Source: CAVQGF01 sp045807945
GTDB lineage: Bacteria; Acidobacteriota; Terriglobia; Terriglobales; Acidobacteriaceae
Assembly (NCBI GenBank): GCA_045807945.1
Contig: JBJMGI010000034.1
Location: forward strand, 1 to 56,970
Length of the DNA stretch: 56,970 nt
Reading direction: 5' to 3'
Below the pieces are notes generated by a model. The model did not search any database. It was not told the origin of the DNA and saw nothing but the letters and a program-made list of their open reading frames with translations. Below, one piece after another: positions 32,924 to 40,964 of this stretch (the stretch's first letter is position 1; each line of letters starts with the position of its first letter). A program made the position numbers and the translations under genes.

Positions 32924-33342
32924 TTTCTGAGTGCTGCGCCGCCGGAATACTCGAACGAATTCATCGCCGTCTCTTGGATGCGCACCTTTGTCACTTGCGC
33001 CGGGTTGAATCCGCTGCGGATGCGATTGAATATCTCGACGCTCAGGTTTTCGGTGGTGGGAACCACGTCTTTGAATTCAGGAAAGGTATTCAGGTTGGCG
33101 AGGCCGTAGCGCTCAAGGATCTCGTTCTGCACGAATGTATCAAGCTCGCCTAGATCGCAGATCATCCCGAGCTTCGGATCCACCTGCCCGGCGACCGTGA
33201 CCTCGATCCTGTAATTATGACCGTGTCCGTGCGGGTTGTTGCACTTGCCGTAGACCTCGACGTTCTTCTCCGGCGAGAAATCTACACAATGCAGCCGGTG
33301 CGAGGCGGAGAACATGTACGCGCGTGTGAGATACGCCTTCAT
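32920..33342 (-). CDS. 6-pyruvoyl-tetrahydropterin-synthase-like protein, Asp-His pair missing
   Basis: A 140-residue member of the PTPS/QueD family. Zinc ligands are present (His15 in SASHRLHC; His40 and His42 in CNNPHGHGH) as is the catalytic Cys34. Against its neighbour and against PTPS/QueD generally, the catalytic Asp-His pair is replaced: at residues 80-81 the sequence is Gly-Leu (ERYGLANLN). It may bind a pterin without the normal proton relay or use another chemistry. The ATG at 33342 overlaps the stop of the upstream paralogue (ATGA), so both are co-translated. Not a pseudogene: the frame is intact with normal family spacing. Confidence 0.88.
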   Translation of the reverse strand: MKAYLTRAYMFSASHRLHCVDFSPEKNVEVYGKCNNPHGHGHNYRIEVTVAGQVDPKLGMICDLGELDTFVQNEILERYGLANLNTFPEFKDVVPTTENLSVEIFNRIRSGFNPAQVTKVRIQETAMNSFEYSGGAALRN

Positions 33343-33749
33343 GGTTCTCCGTAAAAATCCACGAACAGGTCCGGCGTTTCGTAAACGCGGATGCGATGCA
33401 GCTTCGCGATCTTCAGCTTGCCTTCCAGGCGCTTCCAGATGGCGATGGCAAGATTTTCCGTCGTGGGGATCGCGGTTGCGAACTCCGGGACTTCCTTGTT
33501 CAGCATGCGATGGTCCATCACCTCGATAACCTCGCGCTGCATGATGGCCTTCAACTCTTTCAAATCGATAACAAACCCGGACTTCGTCTCCGGCTCGCCT
33601 TTCACGGTGACTTCCAGCGTGTAATTGTGGCCGTGTCCATTGAGGTTGGCGCACTTGCCGAAGACGCGCTGGTTCTCCTCTGCCGACCACTGCGGATTGT
33701 GATAATAATGCGCGGCGGAGAACTCCGCCTTGCGGGTCAGGTAGACCAT
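33339..33749 (-). CDS. queD: 6-pyruvoyl-tetrahydropterin / 6-carboxytetrahydropterin synthase
   Basis: A 136-residue T-fold enzyme with the full catalytic set: zinc ligands His14, His39 and His41, Cys33 in CANLNGHGH and Asp79-His80 in VMDHRMLN. The layout resembles animal PTPS (GKCANLNGHGHNYT) as much as bacterial QueD, so either a tetrahydrobiopterin-like or a queuosine role is possible. No other queuosine genes are adjacent. First of a tandem pair with the preceding entry, overlapping by 4 bases. The intergenic region to its right (98 bases) also serves the divergent membrane-protein gene. Confidence 0.9.
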   Translation of the reverse strand: MVYLTRKAEFSAAHYYHNPQWSAEENQRVFGKCANLNGHGHNYTLEVTVKGEPETKSGFVIDLKELKAIMQREVIEVMDHRMLNKEVPEFATAIPTTENLAIAIWKRLEGKLKIAKLHRIRVYETPDLFVDFYGEP

Positions 33750-33795
33750 ACAGACTTCTACGATAACACTCTGGCCATCGGACGCGAATGCCTGG

Positions 33796-33823
33796 TTGGG
33801 GGCTGTGATCCGTGTGCTATGAT
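33796..33823 (+). promoter_or_regulatory. Extended -10 promoter of the MoxR cassette
   Basis: TGC-TATGAT (-10 at 33818-33823 with TG extension) and a weak -35 TTGGGG (33796-33801), spacer 16. Predicted start near 33830; AGGAG (33837-33841) and the ATG at 33848 follow. Confidence 0.55.
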
Positions 33824-33847
33824 GCGACCGATTTTGAGGAGAACACC

Positions 33848-34642
33848 ATGCCGACGATCCTGCAGCCGTTGACGACCGGGCAGCTTCTGGACCGTACCTT
33901 TTCCCTCTACCGCAAACATTTCGTTCTCTTCATGACCATAGGATGCCTGCCGCATCTGGTGCTATTTCTGTTCAAAGTGGGGGCAGTCGGCCTCGCTGCG
34001 GCACTGGGTACAGCTGGCATCGTGCTGAGCGGCATCGTCACCGTTCTACTTTATCTGGCCCTGCTGGCGCTCTCCCAGGCGGCGACCACCGTTGCAGTGT
34101 CTGAGGTTTATCTCGAGCGTCCGATAGACGCCACCTCGGCCTACAAGATAGTCGCGCCACATACCTTTCGCTACGTGCTGATCATTCTCGGAGTTGGCCT
34201 GGCGGTCGGTATCGGATTTATCGCTCTCATTATTCCGGGAATCTATCTCCTCGTCACCTACGCGCTCAGCGTCACGGCGTCCACGCTGGAAAATACCGGG
34301 TTCAATGCAAGCACGCGGCGCAGCAAGGAGCTCTCCAAGGGAAACCGCGGACGAATCGCTGTCATTTATTTGCTGAACTTTGTGCTGGCTTACGCCGCCG
34401 CCTTTGCTTTGGCGATTCCGGCGGCGATGTTAGGAGCGACCATCGGCCGAGAGAATCCTATGTTGAGCGTCGCTTTGAATGGGGTCGCCGCCTTTCTGGC
34501 CGGGACGCTGGTAGCACCGGTCGCCCTCATTGCATTCACGCTCGCCTATTACGACGTGCGCGTGCGCAGAGAGGCCTTCGACCTGCACTGGCTGATGCAG
34601 CAGAACCAGTCTGCCGCAGCCGGTGCGCAGCCTGCCGTATAG
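33848..34642 (+). CDS. Polytopic membrane protein at the head of the MoxR cassette
   Basis: A 264-residue membrane protein with six likely helices. The N-terminus TTGQLLDRTFSLYRKHFVLF and the interior RRSKELSKGNRGRIAVIYLLNF with a Gly-rich end are typical of the glycerophosphoryl-diester-phosphodiesterase membrane-domain/DUF975-like family, which has no catalytic residues of its own. AGGAG lies 6 bases before the ATG. The next cassette gene starts 12 bases downstream, so it should belong to the same operon. Function unknown. Confidence 0.75.
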   Translation: MPTILQPLTTGQLLDRTFSLYRKHFVLFMTIGCLPHLVLFLFKVGAVGLAAALGTAGIVLSGIVTVLLYLALLALSQAATTVAVSEVYLERPIDATSAYKIVAPHTFRYVLIILGVGLAVGIGFIALIIPGIYLLVTYALSVTASTLENTGFNASTRRSKELSKGNRGRIAVIYLLNFVLAYAAAFALAIPAAMLGATIGRENPMLSVALNGVAAFLAGTLVAPVALIAFTLAYYDVRVRREAFDLHWLMQQNQSAAAGAQPAV

Positions 34643-34654
34643 TTGTTGCTGAAT

Positions 34655-35686
34655 ATGGGTCATCACGTTATCTGCCGCTGGACAGGGGCGCTGGCTCTCG
34701 CGGCAGTCGTGGTGGCCGGCTCTCTCGCCGCATTTCCTCAGACTCCTGCACCCGGCAACGGAATATCACTCGACGAATACGTCACCACCCTCGATCAGCT
34801 CATCGAGCGCTACTCCGTGGACCAGCCTGATTCGGTATGCTGCACCGAACATCCAGAGGATGTCCCACCGGTCTGGGTGGTAAACGCCGCCGGCAATCAA
34901 TTCCGCGTTTCGACTGACTTCCTTGGCCGCTACGGCGCAAAGCCGCGCGATGTTTACACCGTCACTCCGGATGACGACCAGAAAGTCGAAAAAACTTCTG
35001 CCCGCAAGAGAATCCTGACGCAGCTGCACGCGTTGCGCGATGGCGCGGCATCATTCCGAGATCTCCAGACCAGCCAGGCCGAGCTCTTGAATGCAAAAGC
35101 ACGCAGCAGCGCGCAGCAGATCCTGGCGCGCGGCGAGTTTCGCAAGGTCCGGACCCCGGGCTCGCAAGAGGATTGGGCCGACCGCATTCGTGACTGGATC
35201 GAGCGCCAGCTCGCGAAGCTCCTGGGCCACGCACCCGACACAAAGTTCGCTTCGAAGGCGCTTATCTGGACTTTGATCGCGATCGCCGTCGCACTCGCCG
35301 GACTTTGGCTGCGAACGCTTCTCGCGCGTTCGGAGCAACGCATCCGCTTCGACGTGCTCGGCCCTGAACTTCCGGTTTCCTCGAAATCCTGGAGGATATG
35401 GCTAGAAGAATCGCGCAAGGCGGCCGCGCAGCAGTTGTGGCGAGAAGCAGTCCACTGCGGATACTGGGCCGCTATCTCCGCGCTTGAGGCCGGAGGCGCA
35501 TGGAAGCCCGACAAAGCTCGTACTCCGCGCGAATACCCACGTCTGATGCGCCCTGAAAGCGAACGCTACGGTGTGCTCGTCGGATTGACTCGTCGGTTTG
35601 AGCGGGTCTGGTACGCGCAGTGGCCCGCGACGGTAGAGGATTACCAGGAAACAGTGGACGACCTGCAAAAGATAGGTTGCGCATGA
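34655..35686 (+). CDS. DUF4129-domain membrane protein
   Basis: A 343-residue protein with a signal/anchor (about 5-25), an extracytoplasmic region to ~205, one membrane helix (LIWTLIAIAVALAGLWLRTLL) and a cytoplasmic C-terminal DUF4129 domain (about 240-343: HCGYWAAISALEAGGAWKPD, then RTPREYPRLM). DUF4129 proteins travel with MoxR and DUF58 genes in many phyla and are often accessory to transglutaminase-like proteins; no transglutaminase is present here. The stop overlaps the next ATG by 4 bases (ATGA). Confidence 0.8.
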   Translation: MGHHVICRWTGALALAAVVVAGSLAAFPQTPAPGNGISLDEYVTTLDQLIERYSVDQPDSVCCTEHPEDVPPVWVVNAAGNQFRVSTDFLGRYGAKPRDVYTVTPDDDQKVEKTSARKRILTQLHALRDGAASFRDLQTSQAELLNAKARSSAQQILARGEFRKVRTPGSQEDWADRIRDWIERQLAKLLGHAPDTKFASKALIWTLIAIAVALAGLWLRTLLARSEQRIRFDVLGPELPVSSKSWRIWLEESRKAAAQQLWREAVHCGYWAAISALEAGGAWKPDKARTPREYPRLMRPESERYGVLVGLTRRFERVWYAQWPATVEDYQETVDDLQKIGCA

Positions 35687-36858
35687 GCATGAGCACGACA
35701 GACCGAAAGTTTCTGATCGCTGGCGCCGTCGTGCTCACGTTAATCGTGACCGCCGTAGTGCTATTGGCGCCGGATCAGGACCTTGAGGATCGTTTCCCTT
35801 CTACGTACTCCACAAGATCCGGCGGCGCAAAAGCCACCTACCTGCTGCTACAGGGACTCGGATACAACGTGGAGCGCTGGAATGCTCCGCTGAAACAGCT
35901 ACCCGAAGACACTCAGGGCGTCCTACTTGTCTTTCTCTCGCCGCAAGGAGTGCTGCCCAAGGAAGAGCGCGAGAGCCTGCAGAGGTTCCTGACCAGCGGT
36001 GGGACGCTTTTGGCATCGGGTGCGCGCGCGTCGGAGTTCATCACTGACCTCGATGCTTTTCCCACCAACTTACAAAAACAAAGCTGGACCCATTTTCCCG
36101 TCGGCGCTCCGAGCGGACTCAACCGCGGCATGACCGAGATCACAATGCCGGAACGTTCTCGCGTCTGGAACCTGCACGAAGGCCAGATCCCGGTGTTTGC
36201 AAATCCCTCCGGCCCGGCAGTACTAGAATTTCGCCAAGGAAAAGGAAAGATCATCTGGCTGGAATCTCCGGCGCCACTCACTAATGCAGGGATGAAGCTG
36301 CCGCAGAACGTGACTTTCCTGGTGAACTGCTTGAATACCGTGGATGCGAAGCGGATTTTGTGGGACACGTACTACTCCGAAGACCGGCGCACGCTCGCTT
36401 CGACTCTGAGTACGCCCGTGCTCTACTGGGGCTTCGCTCAACTGCTGCTGGTTGTCATAGCCGCACTTTGGACATTCTCGCGCCGTTCCGGTCCGATGCG
36501 CGCGGCGCCCGAAATTTCGCGTCTGTCACCGCTGGAGCTTGTGGACACACTGGGCGGGCTATATCGGCGCAGTCACGCCTCGAGCTTGGCTATCGATGTA
36601 GCCTTTCGTCGCTTCACCACATTGATGACTCGTCGCCTGGGCTTGAGGTCCAACTCCACGCCGCAGCGAATCGCCGAGTCTGCCGCTCCGTTTCTGAGGC
36701 GTGAGGAGCCCGCGCTCGCGCAGCTGCTGCAAGAGTGCGACTCGGCGCGCTTCAATCCCGAATTGAAAGCCAACCAGGCCGTCCGGCTGGTTCGCGAGTT
36801 GCACGACATCTTGATCCAGATGAAACTGATACCCGCCGCTCCACAGGAGAACCGTTAA
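35683..36858 (+). CDS. DUF4350-domain membrane protein
   Basis: A 391-residue protein with an N-terminal helix (about 10-30), a periplasmic DUF4350 domain (STYSTRSGGAKATYLLLQGLGYNVERW, VFLSPQGVLPKEERESLQRFL, GKGKIIWLESPAPLTN) and a second helix near 245-265, then a cytoplasmic helical tail of ~130 residues. The domain looks like a glutamine-amidotransferase-fold sensor without catalytic residues. It overlaps the DUF4129 gene by 4 bases and the MoxR gene by 1, so the three are tightly coupled. Confidence 0.8.
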   Translation: MSMSTTDRKFLIAGAVVLTLIVTAVVLLAPDQDLEDRFPSTYSTRSGGAKATYLLLQGLGYNVERWNAPLKQLPEDTQGVLLVFLSPQGVLPKEERESLQRFLTSGGTLLASGARASEFITDLDAFPTNLQKQSWTHFPVGAPSGLNRGMTEITMPERSRVWNLHEGQIPVFANPSGPAVLEFRQGKGKIIWLESPAPLTNAGMKLPQNVTFLVNCLNTVDAKRILWDTYYSEDRRTLASTLSTPVLYWGFAQLLLVVIAALWTFSRRSGPMRAAPEISRLSPLELVDTLGGLYRRSHASSLAIDVAFRRFTTLMTRRLGLRSNSTPQRIAESAAPFLRREEPALAQLLQECDSARFNPELKANQAVRLVRELHDILIQMKLIPAAPQENR

Positions 36859-37808
36859 TGGAACCCGCCGTAGCACAAGAACAAGTAAATAAGGTTGTGG
36901 CCCACGGGCGTGAGCAGTTGGCCAAAGTGATCGTCGGCCAGCACGAAATGATCGAGCAATGCCTTGTCGCACTGCTCACGGGTGGCCACGTGCTGCTGGA
37001 AGGCGTCCCGGGCGTTGCGAAGACGCTGGCTGTGAAGACGCTGTCGCAACTCTTCCAGCTTTCGTTCCAGCGCATCCAGTGCACTTCAGACCTCATGCCC
37101 GCCGACATCATCGGCACTAACATCCTCGACCAGGAAAACCGCACATTCGCGCTGCACAAAGGTCCTATCTTCGGCGACCTGATCCTGGTGGATGAAGTGA
37201 ACCGCATGCCACCTCGCACCCAGGCTGCACTATTGGAGGCGATGGAGGAACGCCAGATCACCATCGACGGCAAGCGGTATCCGCTGAACCCGCTCTTCAC
37301 GGTTTTCGCTACGCAGAACCCGGTGGACTTCGAGGGAACGTATCCGCTGCCGGAAGCGCAACTTGATCGCTTTCTTCTGAAGGTTCTCGTTCCCTATCCC
37401 ACCGAGCAGGAGGAGCAAGCGATCCTGGCTCTTTATGCCAAAGGAGGCTCCGCCGCTGTCGTCGAGCCGCTTCCAACGGAAGTGTTAGCCGCCGCGCGCG
37501 CGAAGGTGGTAGACCTGAATGTTCAGCCAGACCTCGTGCAATATGCCGTCCGGCTTACGCGCGCTACGCGAGAGTCGCCGCAACTCGCTTTAGGAGCGAG
37601 CCCGCGCGCGTCGCTGAATCTTTTGTACGTAGGGAAGGCGTACGCCGCCATGGACGGCCGCGATTACCTCATTCCCGACGATCTGAAGCGCGCCGTGCCG
37701 CCGGTACTGCGGCATCGCATGATGTTGAAGCCGGAGGCGCAGCTGGAAGGCGTGACTCCCGACCAGGTGCTCACGGAAGTGATCAAGCACGTTGCCGTAC
37801 CTCGCTGA
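36858..37808 (+). CDS. MoxR-family AAA+ ATPase
   Basis: A 316-residue AAA+ ATPase. Walker A is GVPGVAKT near 48, Walker B LILVDEVNRMPP near 110, sensor FATQNPVDFEGTYPLPEAQLDRF near 150, and the C-terminal lid contains LGASPRASLNLLYVGKAYA. MoxR ATPases act as chaperones for partner proteins, usually the co-encoded DUF58 (VWA-like) protein, which follows 10 bases downstream. The start ATG shares one base with the DUF4350 stop (TAATG). Confidence 0.95.
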   Translation: MEPAVAQEQVNKVVAHGREQLAKVIVGQHEMIEQCLVALLTGGHVLLEGVPGVAKTLAVKTLSQLFQLSFQRIQCTSDLMPADIIGTNILDQENRTFALHKGPIFGDLILVDEVNRMPPRTQAALLEAMEERQITIDGKRYPLNPLFTVFATQNPVDFEGTYPLPEAQLDRFLLKVLVPYPTEQEEQAILALYAKGGSAAVVEPLPTEVLAAARAKVVDLNVQPDLVQYAVRLTRATRESPQLALGASPRASLNLLYVGKAYAAMDGRDYLIPDDLKRAVPPVLRHRMMLKPEAQLEGVTPDQVLTEVIKHVAVPR

Positions 37809-37818
37809 GCGATAAACG

Positions 37819-39195
37819 ATGGAAAGCCTGAAGATCGTTCCGCAACCCGTAGAAGCACGTTTCGAGCGCGCCAAGCGCACGGGGTTTGCCTTTGCTCCAC
37901 GCTTCTACATGCTGCTGCTGATCGGTTTGCTGCTGCTGGCTCCGGCATTCCTGGATCGTCAATTCCTCTGGGCGATGCTTGCTTGGGACGCAGCCGTGGT
38001 CGCGCTGTGGGGAATCGACCTGTTTCTGCTGCCGCACCCGTTGGAGTTCCTGGCGCGCCGCTCGTGGCAGCACGCCGCCATGCTCGACCTGAATGGAGAG
38101 GTGACTCTATCCGTCACCGCGGACAGTGATCGCGTCGTTACGGTCGAGATCACCGAAGATGTTCCCGAAGAACTGGGCGACGCTCCGGTGATCTTGCGCG
38201 GAAAACTTCCCGAAGTCGGGGAAAAGATTTTTACCTACGCTGTTCGTCCGAAGAAGCGCGGCGACTGCAAGTTCGGGCAGACCTTCATGCGCTATCAAAG
38301 CGCATGGAAGTTGGCGGAGCGCTGGGCGAAGACAGATCTGCGGCAGACAGTGCGCGTTTATCCCAATACTCCCGACGTCGCTGAACAGTCCATCTATCTG
38401 GTCCGAAGCCGGAAGTTGGATATGGAGAAGCGGTTGCTTCGGCGCCGCGGGCTGGGACGCGAGTTTGAAAGTTTGCGCGAATATCGCGAGGGCGACAACT
38501 TGCGCGACGTCTCATGGACCGCAACCGCTCGGCGCGGAAAACTGGTAATACGCGAGTATCAGGTGGAGCGCAGTCAGCCCATCTGGCTGGTGGTCGATTG
38601 CGGCCGCCTGATGCGAGCACGCGTCGGCGGACTCAGCAAACTCGATTACGCCACTTCTGCGGCGCTGAACCTGGCGCAGACAGCAGTCTTCGGGGGAGAC
38701 AAGATCGGGCTGCTCGCTTATGGACTGAATACTCGCCGCACGGTTCCGCTCGGCAAATCCGCGGTGCACCTGCGGACTATCCTGGAACAGCTCGCGGCGG
38801 CCAAAGAAGAATCGGCTGAGGCGAACCATCTAATGGCAGCCGGCACATTGCTAGCCATGCAAACGCGCCGCAGCCTGGTGGTGTGGATCACCGATCTCGC
38901 CGATACAGCGATGACTCCAGAAGTAGTGGAAGGCGCATCTGCGCTGTTATCGCGCCATCTTGTTTTGTTCGCCGTGCTCGAAGATCCGCAATTAAAGGAA
39001 CTCGCGAACAGCAATCCTGAAGACCCGAACCAGCTTTACCGCACGACAGCAGCGCAGGAAATCGTTCATCGCCGGGAAGTATTGATCGCGAAGTTGCGCG
39101 CGCAGGGGGCACATACTCTGGAAGTGGGGCCCCGCGGCCTTTCCGGTGCGGTGGTGGAGAAATACCTGGCGCTGAAGGAACGTAACCTTATTTAG
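37819..39195 (+). CDS. DUF58-domain (VWA-like) protein, MoxR partner
   Basis: A 458-residue protein with two adjacent N-terminal helices (about 30-75), a beta-rich middle domain and the DUF58 core GREFESLREYREGDNLRDV followed by WTATARRGKLVIREYQ near residue 215-245. A VWA-like fold follows (VVDCGRLMRARV, VWITDLADTAMT) in which the DxSxS is replaced by DCGRL. DUF58 proteins bind MoxR ATPases. It ends with an 8-base overlap of the convergent SpoIIM-like gene. Confidence 0.92.
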   Translation: MESLKIVPQPVEARFERAKRTGFAFAPRFYMLLLIGLLLLAPAFLDRQFLWAMLAWDAAVVALWGIDLFLLPHPLEFLARRSWQHAAMLDLNGEVTLSVTADSDRVVTVEITEDVPEELGDAPVILRGKLPEVGEKIFTYAVRPKKRGDCKFGQTFMRYQSAWKLAERWAKTDLRQTVRVYPNTPDVAEQSIYLVRSRKLDMEKRLLRRRGLGREFESLREYREGDNLRDVSWTATARRGKLVIREYQVERSQPIWLVVDCGRLMRARVGGLSKLDYATSAALNLAQTAVFGGDKIGLLAYGLNTRRTVPLGKSAVHLRTILEQLAAAKEESAEANHLMAAGTLLAMQTRRSLVVWITDLADTAMTPEVVEGASALLSRHLVLFAVLEDPQLKELANSNPEDPNQLYRTTAAQEIVHRREVLIAKLRAQGAHTLEVGPRGLSGAVVEKYLALKERNLI

Positions 39196-40165
39196 CGGCT
39201 GCTGCCTTCAGTGCGATCTTCGCTTTGATAGGCACGAAAAGATAAAAGAGAAGCAATACGGCGATCGCTGCGGCAAATGCAAACTTCAGCGGTACAGGAA
39301 GGGCCGAGGGCGAGATGAATCCCTCGATCACGCCCGCCATCACCAGGATCGGCAGGACCCCCAACAACATTTGAACCGCTTCCGTCCCTGCGATCACAAG
39401 CGATTGCCGCCGCGGCAGGTATCCCGGGAAAAGAAGGCCGAAGGCCAGCCGCAAGCCGGCGCCCGCTGCGATGAAGATCGAGGGCAGTTCCAGAACACCA
39501 TGCGGAGCTACAAAGCTCCACAATTGCAGGCTCATCTCGTTATTCCAGCACGCCGTCCCGATGACGCCGATCAGCAGACCATTGAAGAACGTCAGCAGGA
39601 CGGTTCCAGTCCCGGCGAGAATACCCGTGGAGAACATCATGATGGAGACGGAAATGTTGTTGGTCATGATAGAACTAGAGGCCAGCGGAGCCATAGCCAC
39701 GACCGAATGGGTCCACATCTCATGGCGTTCGATGGTGTTCACCATGTGCGGACCGAGCACCTCGAGTGGGAAGTCGGGATCGTAGAGAGTCAGCAGGGTG
39801 CCGACCACCGCTGCGAGTAAGAACAGAGCGAACGCTGCGACCGTGAAATTCAGGTTGCGGCGAAAGACATCAGGAAAGGTGTAGAGGAAGAAGCGCGGGA
39901 GTGCTGAGGTTTCGCTGCGAGTGCCGCCGTAGATGCTGTTGTGAGCTCGGCTAAGCACTCCGCTCAAGTGTCGTCCGTAAGAGCTGCCACTTGGGTCCTG
40001 GCGCAGTGCGGAGAGATCGGCGGCGGCTTGGCGATAGAGCAGCACGATCTTTTGCAGCTCGTGTTGGTCCAGCGAACGTAAGCCATGCTTTTCGACGCGC
40101 TCCAGCAGAGCTTCCAGCTCGATCCAGTGTTCGCGACGCTTTTTTAACCAGGTGACGGAGATCAT
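39188..40165 (-). CDS. SpoIIM-like (stage II sporulation M) membrane protein
   Basis: A 325-residue protein with a ~95-residue cytoplasmic N-terminus (WLKKRREHWIELEALLERV, LYRQAAADLSALRQD) and six to seven helices. The family motif NNISVSIMMFSTGILAGTGTVLLTFFNGLLIG and PHGVLELPSIFIAAGAGLRLA identify SpoIIM/COG1300. Non-sporulating bacteria carry it with RDD and MoxR genes. Its ATG shares two bases with the ATG of the divergent RDD gene (CATG at 40163-40166). Confidence 0.9.
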   Translation of the reverse strand: MISVTWLKKRREHWIELEALLERVEKHGLRSLDQHELQKIVLLYRQAAADLSALRQDPSGSSYGRHLSGVLSRAHNSIYGGTRSETSALPRFFLYTFPDVFRRNLNFTVAAFALFLLAAVVGTLLTLYDPDFPLEVLGPHMVNTIERHEMWTHSVVAMAPLASSSIMTNNISVSIMMFSTGILAGTGTVLLTFFNGLLIGVIGTACWNNEMSLQLWSFVAPHGVLELPSIFIAAGAGLRLAFGLLFPGYLPRRQSLVIAGTEAVQMLLGVLPILVMAGVIEGFISPSALPVPLKFAFAAAIAVLLLFYLFVPIKAKIALKAAAAK

Positions 40166-40928
40166 GAGCTTCAGCCCGAATCAGCTTACCATCGAAACTC
40201 CGGAGCAAGTGAACCTGGAGTACCAGATCGCCGGCATCGGCAGCCGCTTCATCGCCTTCCTGATCGACTCCCTGATCCAGTTCCTGATCTCCTTTGTCGT
40301 CATTCTCGCAGTGATATACGGCACGCCTAGCGTTGTGGCTACTCTCTCCAGCATTGGCGAAAAATGGATGCTGGCCATCGTCATCATTCTTTTCTTCCTC
40401 CTGTATTGGGGATACTTCGCATTCTTCGAAGCCATATGGAAGGGGCAGACGCCCGGCAAGCGCAACGTGGGCATCCGCGTGATGAAAGAGACCGGACGCA
40501 CGATAACGCCGCTGGAAGCCATCTCGAGAAACTTCCTACGATCGATAGACCAGCTGCCCGGGTTCTACGTGATCGGGCTCATCACGATGTCGATCAGTCC
40601 GCAACATCGCCGCGTGGGTGATTACGTGGCGGGCACCGTGGTGGTGCACGAGAAGAGCGCTGCGCCGGTCGACCTCGAATTACAAGATCTTTCACCGACG
40701 ACCGAGGCGATCGGCATCAGTACTGCAAACCTGAACGTCAGCGACCTTGAGCTGATTGAAACGTTCCTGCACCGGCGGCTCTCGTTCGAGGACAATATCC
40801 GGCGTGCGACCGCGATGCGCATATCGCAATACATCCAAGGGAAGACGCAGCAACCTCGCGACGCACAGATCGGCGATGAGGAATTCCTGCAACTGATCGC
40901 CAAAGCCATCCGCAGCAACACTCGCTGA
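40164..40928 (+). CDS. RDD-family membrane protein
   Basis: A 254-residue protein. The N-terminal ~170 residues form the RDD domain: AGIGSRFIAFLIDSLIQF (Arg and Asp), three helices and GQTPGKRNVGIRVM with the second conserved Asp region. A ~80-residue cytoplasmic tail follows (HRRLSFEDNIRRATAMRISQYIQ). RDD proteins form part of the MoxR/SpoIIM context; Na+/H+ antiport has been reported for some, but is unproven here. The ATG at 40164 overlaps head-to-head with the SpoIIM-like start; a GTG at 40152 is an alternative. Confidence 0.88.
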   Translation: MSFSPNQLTIETPEQVNLEYQIAGIGSRFIAFLIDSLIQFLISFVVILAVIYGTPSVVATLSSIGEKWMLAIVIILFFLLYWGYFAFFEAIWKGQTPGKRNVGIRVMKETGRTITPLEAISRNFLRSIDQLPGFYVIGLITMSISPQHRRVGDYVAGTVVVHEKSAAPVDLELQDLSPTTEAIGISTANLNVSDLELIETFLHRRLSFEDNIRRATAMRISQYIQGKTQQPRDAQIGDEEFLQLIAKAIRSNTR

Positions 40929-40950
40929 TCGATTTCTTCTGAACCGTCTG

Positions 40951-40956
40951 TACAAT
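40951..40956 (+). promoter_or_regulatory. -10 hexamer before ppx
   Basis: TACAAT ends 8 bases before the ppx ATG at 40965, the same arrangement as at 4400. No consensus -35; no ribosome site beyond GAAGG. Confidence 0.45.
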
Positions 40957-40964
40957 CGAAGGCC

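Noticed and set aside
37819..39195. DUF58 protein as a classical von Willebrand A protein
   Set aside because: The metal motif DxSxS is replaced by DCGRL, so only the DUF58 assignment is kept.
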